This document shows, in pieces, positions 1-7,765 of a DNA stretch of 28,050 nt. A model generated the notes under the pieces. It ran no database searches. It worked only from the letters and a program-made list of their open reading frames with translations, and was not told where the DNA came from. Source of the stretch: JBNKZU01 sp050301795 (GTDB lineage: Bacteria > Pseudomonadota > Gammaproteobacteria > Thiohalomonadales > Thiohalomonadaceae). Position 1 is the stretch's first letter, and each line of letters starts with the position of its first letter. The DNA lies in the NCBI GenBank assembly GCA_050301795.1, contig JBNKZU010000010.1, positions 1 through 28,050 of the forward strand, written 5' to 3'. A program made the translations under genes and the position numbers.

Positions 1-48
1 CAACGACTCCGGGGTGAAATTCAGCTAAATAGATTTCATATGGTTTGA
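1..48 (+). other. possible 3' end of an upstream gene cut by the window edge
   Basis: Frame 1 is open from the window edge to a TGA at 46-48 and frame 2 is open to a TAA at 26-28. Either could be the C-terminus of a gene lying upstream of the signalling pair. The stretch is too short to identify a protein or choose the frame. Confidence 0.25.
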
Positions 49-62
49 TTGATGGTGAATGA

Positions 63-1337
63 ATGAAGTTGCTAAAAACGACAATTGATGGTCTAAAAAT
101 TGGTATGTTTGTATCAAAGCTGGATCGTCCTTGGATCAAGACACCGTTTTTACTTGAGGGGCTCAAGATCAATAGCAATGATGATATTGAGCAGCTAAGA
201 AAGGTCTGCAACTATGTTTATGTTGATGTTGAGCAAGGCCCGACGCCGGATATGGAGCACTGGATTGTAGGCGATAAGAAGACCTATCAACAAGCAAAAC
301 CAAAAGAGAGTTCGGATAACAAAGCGAAATATCTCCCACCGAAGAAAAGTAACTACTATGAAGGGTTACGCAGAAACACCTATGTCGATAGAACCAAAAT
401 GACTGATGAGCTCAAGCATGCGGAAAAGGCTTGTGAGCAACTCGGAAACGAGTATAAAAATGTCATAGAGGATCTACAGAAAGGACGAAATATCGATATT
501 GACGCGGTTAAAAAAGGCGTCACTCACATGGTCGATAGTATGATTCGTAACCCTGCGGCATCCGTCTGGCTGATCCAGGTGCGCCGACATAGCGAATATA
601 ACTACTCGCGGGCTTTAGGCTCTTCAGTATGGTGTGCGATGTTTGGACGCCATCTCGGTCTTGAGTTGGATGCGATTAATGAGCTGGCTTTAGGTGGACT
701 TCTGCTTGATATCGGTAATGTAAAGATCTCATCCAGCATATTAGGTAAAAGAGAACAACTCAATGATGAGGAGTGGAAGGTCATTAAGAACCATGTCAAC
801 GCTGGTCTTCAAATCGCTCTTCACAATGCTAAAGGAACCATGCCGTTAGAGGTCACCCAGATGATCGCAACACATCATGAGCGTTTTGATGGCAGTGGAT
901 ATCCTCAAGGGCTTGAGAATGAAAAGATACCACTGTATGGCAAGATAGCAGGGATTGCCGATACTTTTGACGCAATGACAAGCCAAAAGCCTTACACAGA
1001 TAAAGAGCCGCTATCATCGCACCAAGCCATTGCCGAGCTCTATAAACATCGCGACACACTGTTTCAGGCTGAGTTAATTGAGCAGTTTATTCAGGCCGTA
1101 GGTATCTATCCTACAGGCACCCTTGTTGAATTGAATACTGGGGATGTCGGTGCGGTGATCTCTGTTAACGGCCTGAGAAAGCTACGTCCGACCATTATGC
1201 TGATACTGGATAAGCATAAAAAGCCGATGAATCCGTTTAGACATATTGACCTCGCTAAGCTGCCAATGACGGTTGCGATTAAACGTGGAGTTAATCCCGA
1301 TACTTTTGGTATCGATATGGCTGAGCTGTTTTTATAA
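63..1337 (+). CDS. DUF3391 and HD-GYP domain protein with degenerate catalytic site
   Basis: The 424-residue protein has an N-terminal DUF3391-like region (about 1-135) and a C-terminal HD-GYP domain (about 165-345). HD-GYP proteins normally hydrolyse cyclic di-GMP with a two- or three-metal centre. Here HHERFDGSGYP (271-281), the HP-like His244 and the GIAD Asp300 are kept. The hallmark HD doublet reads L215-D216 (LLLDIGN instead of LLHDIGK), and the upstream conserved His of the HS motif is replaced around residues 182-184 (YSRALGSS). Loss of two metal-ligand histidines suggests a c-di-GMP binding or scaffold protein rather than a phosphodiesterase; this is inference. No signal peptide or membrane segment is seen. 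The ATG at 63 has a weak purine-rich stretch upstream. The next gene starts 23 bp after the stop, so the two probably form an operon. Confidence 0.85.
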   Translation: MKLLKTTIDGLKIGMFVSKLDRPWIKTPFLLEGLKINSNDDIEQLRKVCNYVYVDVEQGPTPDMEHWIVGDKKTYQQAKPKESSDNKAKYLPPKKSNYYEGLRRNTYVDRTKMTDELKHAEKACEQLGNEYKNVIEDLQKGRNIDIDAVKKGVTHMVDSMIRNPAASVWLIQVRRHSEYNYSRALGSSVWCAMFGRHLGLELDAINELALGGLLLDIGNVKISSSILGKREQLNDEEWKVIKNHVNAGLQIALHNAKGTMPLEVTQMIATHHERFDGSGYPQGLENEKIPLYGKIAGIADTFDAMTSQKPYTDKEPLSSHQAIAELYKHRDTLFQAELIEQFIQAVGIYPTGTLVELNTGDVGAVISVNGLRKLRPTIMLILDKHKKPMNPFRHIDLAKLPMTVAIKRGVNPDTFGIDMAELFL

Positions 1338-1360
1338 CTAATCCTAGGAATAAAGATTAA

Positions 1361-2635
1361 TTGAATGATCCACTTACAGATCTTTTAGACCGAAAATCAT
1401 TCTTAGATGTTCTAGGCAGTGAAATCGAACGGATTAAGAGCGACAAGGTGCCGCTCGCACTTATTTTAATCGACATTAAGCACTTTAGTCTGATCAACAA
1501 GAAGTTCGGCTTTGCGATGGGCGATAAGGTTCTGATTGCCGTTGCACAAAAGCTGATGGAGGTTAAGCGAGATATCGATTTTGTCGGTCGTATCGATGGG
1601 AATAAATTTGGAATGATTCTTTCCCAAATCACGAATAAGGGGCATTCTGAGCTCGCAGCTTTCAAGATTCACCGCCTATTAACCATACCGATTGAGATCG
1701 AAGAGTATAGTGTCGTTTGTGAGTCTCATATCGGAATTTCAATCTCACCAGAACATGGCACATCTATTGAGCATCTTTTATCTGCGGCAGAGGAGGCGCT
1801 TGAAAAGGCAAAGAAGGATTCGGAGCCAGTAGAGGTTTTTGTTCAAAAAGATCCACTGGAGATTGCCGATAACTGGGATATTGAACTTGAACTAGAGGGC
1901 TCTATTGAGCGCTCCGAGCTATTTACCATCTTCCAACCCATCATTTCGCTTCGCACTGGTAAACCGATGGGTGCGGAGGCACAACTTCGTTGGAAAAGTC
2001 CATCACGGGGTGTCATAACTCCAGATAAGTTTTTGCCGGTTGCTGAGGAGATCGGTTTTCTAAAACCGATGACTGCCTGGTTGTTAAATAGCGCATTAAG
2101 ACAAAGCTCTATGTGGCCAACCAAGTTTGGAAAATTGGTCGTCGGTGTCAATATGCCGGATGTCATGGTCGAACAGCCTGACTTTCTGGATATTATTGAA
2201 AGCGCTGAGAAGTTATGGGTACGCAATGAGGTGGATTTGAACCTGGAAGTATCCGAGTTAGCTTTTTGTCACCAGAGTGAAGGACGGCGTAATCTGTTCC
2301 GGGAACTGAGGGCGAAGGGGATATCGATTTCGATCAATAATTTTGGAACCGGTCCGATCAATATCTCCCACTTTAGAGATATTGCTGCGGATATCATCAA
2401 GATTGATCGCTCATACTCGTTCCAACTTTTTAATAACAGTGTAAATGAGGCGCTTGTAAATCTGATGATTGAATTGGCGCACACCTCAAAGATGACCGTT
2501 GTTGCGAAATCAATCGAGGATAAACAGACGCTATTGATCTTTAAGAAGTATGGTTGTGACGCGATTCAAGGCAAAGCGGTTGCAAAACCGATGATGAATA
2601 AAAACCTTCTAATCTGGATGAAGAACTTTAAATAA
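1361..2635 (+). CDS. GGDEF-EAL protein with both active sites degenerate
   Basis: The 424-residue cytoplasmic protein consists only of a GGDEF domain (about 1-155) and an EAL domain (about 180-420), with no N-terminal sensor. These domains normally make and degrade cyclic di-GMP. The GGDEF signature reads DGNKF (79-83). EAL reads E-A-Q (206-208, in GAEAQLRW). The usual DDFGTG reads NNFGTG (326-331), and the VVAEGVE-type glutamate is Lys383 (VVAKSIE). KIDRS (347-351) and a QG motif near 403-404 remain. Both enzyme activities are therefore unlikely, while ligand binding or protein interaction remains possible. The start is TTG at 1361 with AGGA at 1346-1349 upstream. It follows the degenerate HD-GYP gene by 23 bp in the same direction. 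Its 3' end overlaps folA convergently by 8 bp. Confidence 0.88.
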   Translation: MNDPLTDLLDRKSFLDVLGSEIERIKSDKVPLALILIDIKHFSLINKKFGFAMGDKVLIAVAQKLMEVKRDIDFVGRIDGNKFGMILSQITNKGHSELAAFKIHRLLTIPIEIEEYSVVCESHIGISISPEHGTSIEHLLSAAEEALEKAKKDSEPVEVFVQKDPLEIADNWDIELELEGSIERSELFTIFQPIISLRTGKPMGAEAQLRWKSPSRGVITPDKFLPVAEEIGFLKPMTAWLLNSALRQSSMWPTKFGKLVVGVNMPDVMVEQPDFLDIIESAEKLWVRNEVDLNLEVSELAFCHQSEGRRNLFRELRAKGISISINNFGTGPINISHFRDIAADIIKIDRSYSFQLFNNSVNEALVNLMIELAHTSKMTVVAKSIEDKQTLLIFKKYGCDAIQGKAVAKPMMNKNLLIWMKNFK

Positions 2636-3137
2636 TGCTTTGATCGGACTGGTTTCGTTCAAAGATCATAAAGTGACACTCAAACGGATTCTTTTCATCA
2701 ACCGCATGAACAACCTTACTGATGGCTTTCCACTGGTTCTGATCGTAAATAGGGAACCAGGCGTCACCTGTAAACTCACCTTGTACCTCTGTGATGTATA
2801 GACGATCTGCCTTTACCATCATCTGTTCGTAGAATGATGCACCGCCGATAACCATCAACTCTTCAGCATCGTTGGCGGCCTCAATCGCTTCGTTGATTGA
2901 ATTAACCACAATCGCCCCTTCAGCACGATATCCTGCATCGCGAGTAACAATAATATTGGTGCGTTGTGGAAGTGCACGGCTACCAAAAGATTCAAAGGTT
3001 TTTCGTCCCATTACAATGGGTTTGCTTAGAGTGTGTTGGCGAAACCACTGCATATCAGCCGGTAGTTTCCACGGTAGTGCGTTATCGACTCCGATAAGTC
3101 GGTTTTTATCCATAGCCCAAATAAGTGAAATCTTCAT
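2628..3137 (-). CDS. folA: dihydrofolate reductase
   Basis: Type I dihydrofolate reductase reduces dihydrofolate to tetrahydrofolate with NADPH in the cytoplasm and recycles the product of thymidylate synthase. The 169-residue length is normal for chromosomal FolA. The N-terminal ISLIWAMDKNRLIGVDNALP matches the family; the catalytic acid is Asp28 in LPADMQWF, and GRKTFESFG (about 44-52) and IGGASFYEQ are the cofactor-binding segments. It is the last gene of the minus-strand run rlmI-lgt-thyA-folA and begins 14 bp after thyA. Its stop lies inside the end of the convergent GGDEF-EAL gene with an 8-bp overlap, and no separate terminator hairpin is visible there. Confidence 0.96.
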   Translation of the reverse strand: MKISLIWAMDKNRLIGVDNALPWKLPADMQWFRQHTLSKPIVMGRKTFESFGSRALPQRTNIIVTRDAGYRAEGAIVVNSINEAIEAANDAEELMVIGGASFYEQMMVKADRLYITEVQGEFTGDAWFPIYDQNQWKAISKVVHAVDEKNPFECHFMIFERNQSDQSII

Positions 3138-3151
3138 GAAACGACCTTTAT

Positions 3152-3946
3152 CTATACCGCAACAGCGCCTTTGATGTGGGGGTGAGACTCATATCCGACG
3201 AGTTCAAAGTCATCAAAAGTAAAATCAAAAAGATGATTAATTTCAGGATTTAACTTCATTGTCGGTAGCGGTAAGGGATCACGCGAAAGCTGAAGCTGGG
3301 TCTGTTCGATATGGTTGCTGTAGAGATGGGCGTCACCCAAGGTATGAACAAAATCTCCAGGTTTAAGTCCACATACCTGTGCCATCATCATTGTGAGTAG
3401 TGCGTAGGAGGCGATATTGAATGGAACACCCAAGAAGATATCGGCACTACGCTGATAGAGCTGACAAGAGAGCTTGCCTTCAGCGACATAAAACTGGAAA
3501 AAGGCGTGGCATGGTGGGAGTGCCATATTTTCAATCTCACTAACATTCCACGCACTAACAATAATCCGACGTGAATCGGGATTGTTTTTAATCTGCTCTA
3601 TCACCTGGGAGATCTGATCAATATGCTGACCATCAGGAGTCGGCCATGATCGCCATTGAGAACCATAAACGGGTCCAAGGTTTCCATCCTCATCCGCCCA
3701 CGCATCCCAGATTGAGACACCATTATCCTTCAGGTATTTGATGTTGGTATCACCTTTTAAAAACCAGAGTAGTTCGTGGATGATAGAGCGAAGATGCAAC
3801 TTTTTAGTCGTAACTACCGGAAAGCCTTCTGAAAGGTTAAAACGCATTTGATAGCCAAAAACGCTCATCGTGCCAGTACCGGTGCGATCATCCTTTCGTA
3901 CACCGTGATTAAGTACGTGCTGCATCAGATCAAGATATTGCCGCAT
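3152..3946 (-). CDS. thyA: thymidylate synthase
   Basis: ThyA methylates dUMP to dTMP using methylene-tetrahydrofolate and produces the dihydrofolate that FolA reduces. The protein has 264 residues, the same length as the E. coli enzyme. The catalytic cysteine is Cys146 in ALPPCHAFFQFYV; RRIIVSAWN (126-134), CQLYQRSADIFLGVPFNIASY (161-181) and GDAHLYSNH (204-212) are the substrate and folate contact segments. The ATG at 3946 lies inside the end of lgt, a 17-bp overlap, which suggests translational coupling. folA follows after 14 bp, so the two coupled folate reactions are co-transcribed. Confidence 0.97.
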   Translation of the reverse strand: MRQYLDLMQHVLNHGVRKDDRTGTGTMSVFGYQMRFNLSEGFPVVTTKKLHLRSIIHELLWFLKGDTNIKYLKDNGVSIWDAWADEDGNLGPVYGSQWRSWPTPDGQHIDQISQVIEQIKNNPDSRRIIVSAWNVSEIENMALPPCHAFFQFYVAEGKLSCQLYQRSADIFLGVPFNIASYALLTMMMAQVCGLKPGDFVHTLGDAHLYSNHIEQTQLQLSRDPLPLPTMKLNPEINHLFDFTFDDFELVGYESHPHIKGAVAV

Positions 3947-4733
3947 TCGTTTTTCCTGTGTTGTGTTTTTTATAAGAGAGAGTCATGACAATAACTCCCG
4001 CAGCGATTAACGGGAGTGAGAGTAGTTGTCCCATGGTGAACCATCCAAAGGCGAGATAACCGATATGGGCATCCGGTTCACGAACAAATTCGATAAGGAA
4101 GCGAAAAACGCCATAGCCGATGGCAAATAGGCTTGCGACGGCCATGGGTGGTCTCGGTTTTGCGGAGTACCACCAGATGATTGCAAAAAGGACAATACCT
4201 TCAAGTATTGCCTCGTAAAGCATTGATGGATGACGCGCTAAAGGTCCACCGTTTGGAAAAATCATCGCCCAGGGTAGATCGGTGGGTTTGCCCCACAATT
4301 CACTATTAATAAAATTGCCGATTCGACCAGTACCCAAACCGATAGGCACCAATGGTGCAATAAAATCCATAACGGCATAAAAAGGACGCTGATAACGGCG
4401 CCCAAAAAGATACATGGCAATCAAAACGCCAATAAGCCCACCATGGAATGACATACCGCCTTCCCAGACCTTAAAGAGTATCAGCGGATTGGAGATAAAG
4501 GCGGAGAAGTTATAGAACAGCACATAGCCGACACGCCCCCCAAGAACTACCCCCATCGCGCCATAGAGAATAACCTCTTCAACCTCGCTATATTTCCAAC
4601 CCTTTTGTGATGAGCGAACTCTTCCGAGCCACCATGCGGCTGCAAAGGCACATAGGTACATCAGGCCATACCAGTGCACTTTAAGCGGACCTAGAGATAG
4701 TGCGACGGGATCGATTTCAGGATATTGCAACAT
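3930..4733 (-). CDS. lgt: phosphatidylglycerol--prolipoprotein diacylglyceryl transferase
   Basis: Lgt is an inner-membrane enzyme that transfers diacylglycerol from phosphatidylglycerol to the lipobox cysteine of prolipoproteins, the first step of lipoprotein maturation. With the chosen start it has 267 residues and several hydrophobic segments. The signature GRIGNFINSELWG contains Arg137, and His97 sits in GGMSFHGG; these correspond to the essential Arg143 and His103 of E. coli. An upstream in-frame start at 4769 is possible but would add an arginine-rich extension and run into the end of rlmI. The ATG at 4733 gives the standard MLQYPEIDP start and leaves a 22-bp gap to rlmI. Likely substrates in this window are the PKD/beta-lactamase-like lipoprotein and the C39 peptidase protein. 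Confidence 0.96.
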   Translation of the reverse strand: MLQYPEIDPVALSLGPLKVHWYGLMYLCAFAAAWWLGRVRSSQKGWKYSEVEEVILYGAMGVVLGGRVGYVLFYNFSAFISNPLILFKVWEGGMSFHGGLIGVLIAMYLFGRRYQRPFYAVMDFIAPLVPIGLGTGRIGNFINSELWGKPTDLPWAMIFPNGGPLARHPSMLYEAILEGIVLFAIIWWYSAKPRPPMAVASLFAIGYGVFRFLIEFVREPDAHIGYLAFGWFTMGQLLSLPLIAAGVIVMTLSYKKHNTGKTNAAIS

Positions 4734-4755
4734 CGAATAAGTATACCTTCGCCTT

Positions 4756-5955
4756 CTAAGTGCGAACAACTCTGCTGATATAGCATTTCAGATAATCGGT
4801 TTCGGGTAGAGCTGGATGGATCGGATGGTCAACGCCCAGATGACCCTGCTCCAGGATTTGGAGTTGTCGGTCAACATGTCTCGCACCTTGATGAAGTCCT
4901 TTTCGTAGCTCATCCCAAGGGAGGTGAAAAGAGCATGATCCAGAAACAAGGAGTCCATCTCGGCTTAATAGCTGCATCGCCAACATATTGATTCGGTGAT
5001 AAGCCTCTATCCCCTTTTTTAGATCTTTCTTGCGCTTGATAAAGGCTGGTGGATCAAGAATGACCATATCGAATCGCTGATTATCCTGTTTCAGGATCTT
5101 AACTACATCAAACACATTGCCCTCAATGATGGTAGTTTTATCACGAACATGACTATATTCGGCGCTCTGCTCCAACCAGTTTAATGCCTTTTCAGAGGCA
5201 TCAACGCAGACTACATCACTTGCGCCAGCAACTGCGGCTTCAATTCCCCAGCCACCGATATAACTGAAGAGATCAAGAACCCTCAATCCTTTGGCGTAAG
5301 GCTGCATACGTTGGCGATTGTTACGATGGTCATAAAACCATCCGGTTTTTTGACCCTCAATGGGATCAATTACAAAATGGGCACCATTCTCTTTAACCGT
5401 TACCCGTTCTGGCAGTGTGCCACTTGCGACGCGAATCTCTGACTTCAATCCTTCCTGCTCTCTGGCGGAGCTATCATTTCGCAATATGATTGCGATGGGT
5501 TTAAGCACCTTCTCTAGTGCATCAATAATTTCGTCTGTTAGGGCATCCATACCGGCAGTGTTGATTTGAACTACGACAACACCATCATAGCGATCAACAA
5601 TCAGCCCCGGGAGATAGTCACCCTCTCCATAAACCAATCGATAATAGGGCTCAGAATATATGCGCTCACGTAGAGAGAGGGCAATCTTGAGTCGGTGGAC
5701 TAACAGTGATCGATCGAGCCTGCTATTTGCATCTCTACTGAATACACGGGCAGTAATTAAAGAGTTTGGATTGATATAGGCATTGGCAAGAAACTTACCA
5801 TTTGCTGAGATAACAGCAACCTGTTGCCCTTTTTGAAATTGGTTTAGAGGTGAGCGTTTACTATCGATCTCATTGCTGTAGATCCACAAGTGGCCGTTAT
5901 GAATTCGACGTTCTTCTTTCGGTTTCAGATACAGAGGCGGGAGCGTTTGATTCAT
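4756..5955 (-). CDS. rlmI: 23S rRNA (cytosine-5) methyltransferase, RlmI family
   Basis: This is a class I SAM-dependent methyltransferase of the RlmI type, which in E. coli makes m5C1962 in 23S rRNA. An N-terminal PUA-like domain (first about 80 residues) carries LKPKEERRIHNGHLWIYSNE. The Rossmann methyltransferase part shows motif I DLFSYIGGWGIEAA, the acidic VVCVDASEKAL, motif IV LDPPAFIKR and the likely catalytic cysteine in SGSCSFHL. A TTG at 5970 would give 404 residues. I prefer the ATG at 5955 (399 residues), which is closer to the usual size; neither start has a clear Shine-Dalgarno sequence. It is the first gene of the rlmI-lgt-thyA-folA run. The exact rRNA target is inferred from family membership. 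Confidence 0.9.
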   Translation of the reverse strand: MNQTLPPLYLKPKEERRIHNGHLWIYSNEIDSKRSPLNQFQKGQQVAVISANGKFLANAYINPNSLITARVFSRDANSRLDRSLLVHRLKIALSLRERIYSEPYYRLVYGEGDYLPGLIVDRYDGVVVVQINTAGMDALTDEIIDALEKVLKPIAIILRNDSSAREQEGLKSEIRVASGTLPERVTVKENGAHFVIDPIEGQKTGWFYDHRNNRQRMQPYAKGLRVLDLFSYIGGWGIEAAVAGASDVVCVDASEKALNWLEQSAEYSHVRDKTTIIEGNVFDVVKILKQDNQRFDMVILDPPAFIKRKKDLKKGIEAYHRINMLAMQLLSRDGLLVSGSCSFHLPWDELRKGLHQGARHVDRQLQILEQGHLGVDHPIHPALPETDYLKCYISRVVRT

Positions 5956-5970
5956 AAGAGTAAGTTTCAA

Positions 5971-6211
5971 TAGGTTTCGTCGAAGCGACCATTCTAACGA
6001 TCACAATCCAGGAATACAGTAACAATTTTCGCTTGATCTCAAATCATTAAATAAAACGCACTTTTAAGATTGGACGTGGTGAGTGACCGACTGAATAAAC
6101 AGAAAATGATTCATATTCAAATGATTAGGTTGCATTTCCTTATGTTTTACTTTAACTTTTCTATCTAACTGTCATGTGCTATACCTAAATAATGACCGGA
6201 ATAATAAAATA
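5971..6211. promoter_or_regulatory. divergent intergenic region between rlmI and the SPOR gene
   Basis: This AT-rich gap separates divergent genes and must hold promoters for both. On the plus strand TTGCAT (6130-6135) and TAACTT (6153-6158) are 17 bp apart and form a weak sigma-70-like candidate for the SPOR gene. Nothing else stands out. Confidence 0.35.
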
Positions 6212-7765
6212 ATGAGTGAAAAGCAACAGCCAGAGCAAAATGAGCATCGAAGCAATTCAGATCTGCTTCAGGATGAGCTATTGGCAAATTTTCATGATGA
6301 GTTCCTCGATTACGATGATAGTAGCATTATTCACTCTGAAATCAGTGCGGCTGAACCCACGATCGATTTGACTAATATCGATGAAGCGGTTGATGAGAAG
6401 CCCCCTCAAAAATCAGGTGGTAAAGTGTTGAAGTTTTCCGAGTTAGCCGCAGGGAGTCGAGAAAACCCGGAAAAAAGTGAGGTTGATGAGCTAACCCACA
6501 ATCTAAACAAGATTGAAGAGGAGCAGCAGAAGCTCGCAAAGCAGAAACAGATCGCGGAACAGAAAAAGCTCGCTGAACAGAAAAAACTGGCAGAGCAGAA
6601 AAGGGCGGCTGAACGACAAAAACAGGAAGCATTAAAGCGGAGCGCCGAGCTTCAAAAACAGGCCGCACAGAAAAAAAGAGCTGAACAGGAAAAACGTGCA
6701 GAAGCTCAACGAATTCAAGAGCAAGAGAAAGCCGCTAGCGATAAGCAGCAACAACAATCTGCCCGTAAGGTCGAGCAACACAGTTCACAGGATGATCTCC
6801 AAACGCAAGGTAATGAAGAGGTGATAGCTCCAGATACTCAGAGCATTCATCCTTCCGATAACCATGCGACATCTGGTGGTGGCCACACAACAGGAGTGTC
6901 GGCGGTTACGGTATCACTCATGGTCATTTCACTAATGATTGGCGCTGGTGCGGCCTATTTTGCGTTTACTGCCACCAAAGGTATTTCCGATGTGCAAGCG
7001 TCTCTTGAGCAAATAAAAGGGATTAAGGGTATCGATATTTCAAAAAATCCTGAATTTGAGGCACTTGGTCGACAGGTTGCTACATCAGGAGAGCGGATCG
7101 AATCCATATCAACAGACATTAAATCGATCAATAGTCAGATCGATTCACAGCAGCAGACGATAGTTAAGGTTAACGACCAACTGAATATCAATACAGCGCA
7201 GATCGAGAAGGTTGAACAAATCGCGTTGCAAAACCGCAATAACTCAGCATTTGATTTGATGGAAGGAAGGGTGGAGCAGCTTGAGAGTGTGGTCGCTTCA
7301 TTAGAGTCAAAGCTTAAAGCGATCGAGGCGACACCACCGATTGTTACAGCGACACCTAAAGCAGCATCAGACACCCCAGTGAAGATAAGTGCTGTCGTGA
7401 AACCGGTACCTCCAGCAACAACAGTACCCAAAACTACAACGAAGGTTTCAAAAACACCTCAACCGACTGTTGTAGCAGCAGTCCCAAAGCCGGCACCTAC
7501 ACCATCTAAAGTGGTTACCGAAAGTGGTTGGGTTCTAAACCTGCTCTCATATAAAAAAGAGGAGAATGCTGAGCGTGTAGCAAGTATGCTCATGGATTCA
7601 GGTGTCGAGCATGTTGAGGTTTATCACTTCGTTAAAGGGGGTAACAGTTGGTATCGTGTCAGAGTGACTAACTTTAGCTCCTCTAATGAGGCTAAAGCCT
7701 ATATTCAGCAGCTTCCTTCAACCAGTGTTGCCATTAACTCCCCATGGGTAGGGCGATATCGATAA
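6212..7765 (+). CDS. membrane-anchored coiled-coil protein with C-terminal SPOR domain
   Basis: The 517-residue protein has an acidic N-terminal part, a long charged coiled-coil (about 92-190) with tandem AEQKKL repeats, one transmembrane segment (about 229-253), a second helical stretch (about 260-370), a Pro/Thr/Lys-rich linker (about 372-435) and a SPOR domain (about 437-512, with SGWVLNLLSYKKEENAERVA and SWYRVRV). SPOR domains bind denuded septal peptidoglycan. A single TM in the middle suggests a cytoplasmic coiled coil and a periplasmic SPOR domain. No specific division protein is recognised, so the exact role is unknown. A GTG at 6176 would add 12 residues; the ATG at 6212 gives a normal MSEKQQ start, with only a weak GGA upstream. 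Its stop abuts the convergent C39 gene with no gap. Confidence 0.85.
   Translation: MSEKQQPEQNEHRSNSDLLQDELLANFHDEFLDYDDSSIIHSEISAAEPTIDLTNIDEAVDEKPPQKSGGKVLKFSELAAGSRENPEKSEVDELTHNLNKIEEEQQKLAKQKQIAEQKKLAEQKKLAEQKRAAERQKQEALKRSAELQKQAAQKKRAEQEKRAEAQRIQEQEKAASDKQQQQSARKVEQHSSQDDLQTQGNEEVIAPDTQSIHPSDNHATSGGGHTTGVSAVTVSLMVISLMIGAGAAYFAFTATKGISDVQASLEQIKGIKGIDISKNPEFEALGRQVATSGERIESISTDIKSINSQIDSQQQTIVKVNDQLNINTAQIEKVEQIALQNRNNSAFDLMEGRVEQLESVVASLESKLKAIEATPPIVTATPKAASDTPVKISAVVKPVPPATTVPKTTTKVSKTPQPTVVAAVPKPAPTPSKVVTESGWVLNLLSYKKEENAERVASMLMDSGVEHVEVYHFVKGGNSWYRVRVTNFSSSNEAKAYIQQLPSTSVAINSPWVGRYR
6554..6607 (+). repeat. three tandem 18-bp coding repeats (AEQKKL type)
   Basis: Three consecutive 18-bp units (6554-6571, 6572-6589, 6590-6607) encode AEQKKL, AEQKKL and AEQKRA within the coiled coil of the SPOR protein. 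Third codon positions differ between units (aag/aaa, ctc/ctg), so the repeat is not very recent. Confidence 0.85.

Noticed and set aside
6541..6720. CRISPR-like or satellite repeat in the AEQKKL region
   Set aside because: The periodicity is 18 bp in frame with codon variation, so it is a coding coiled-coil repeat without spacers.
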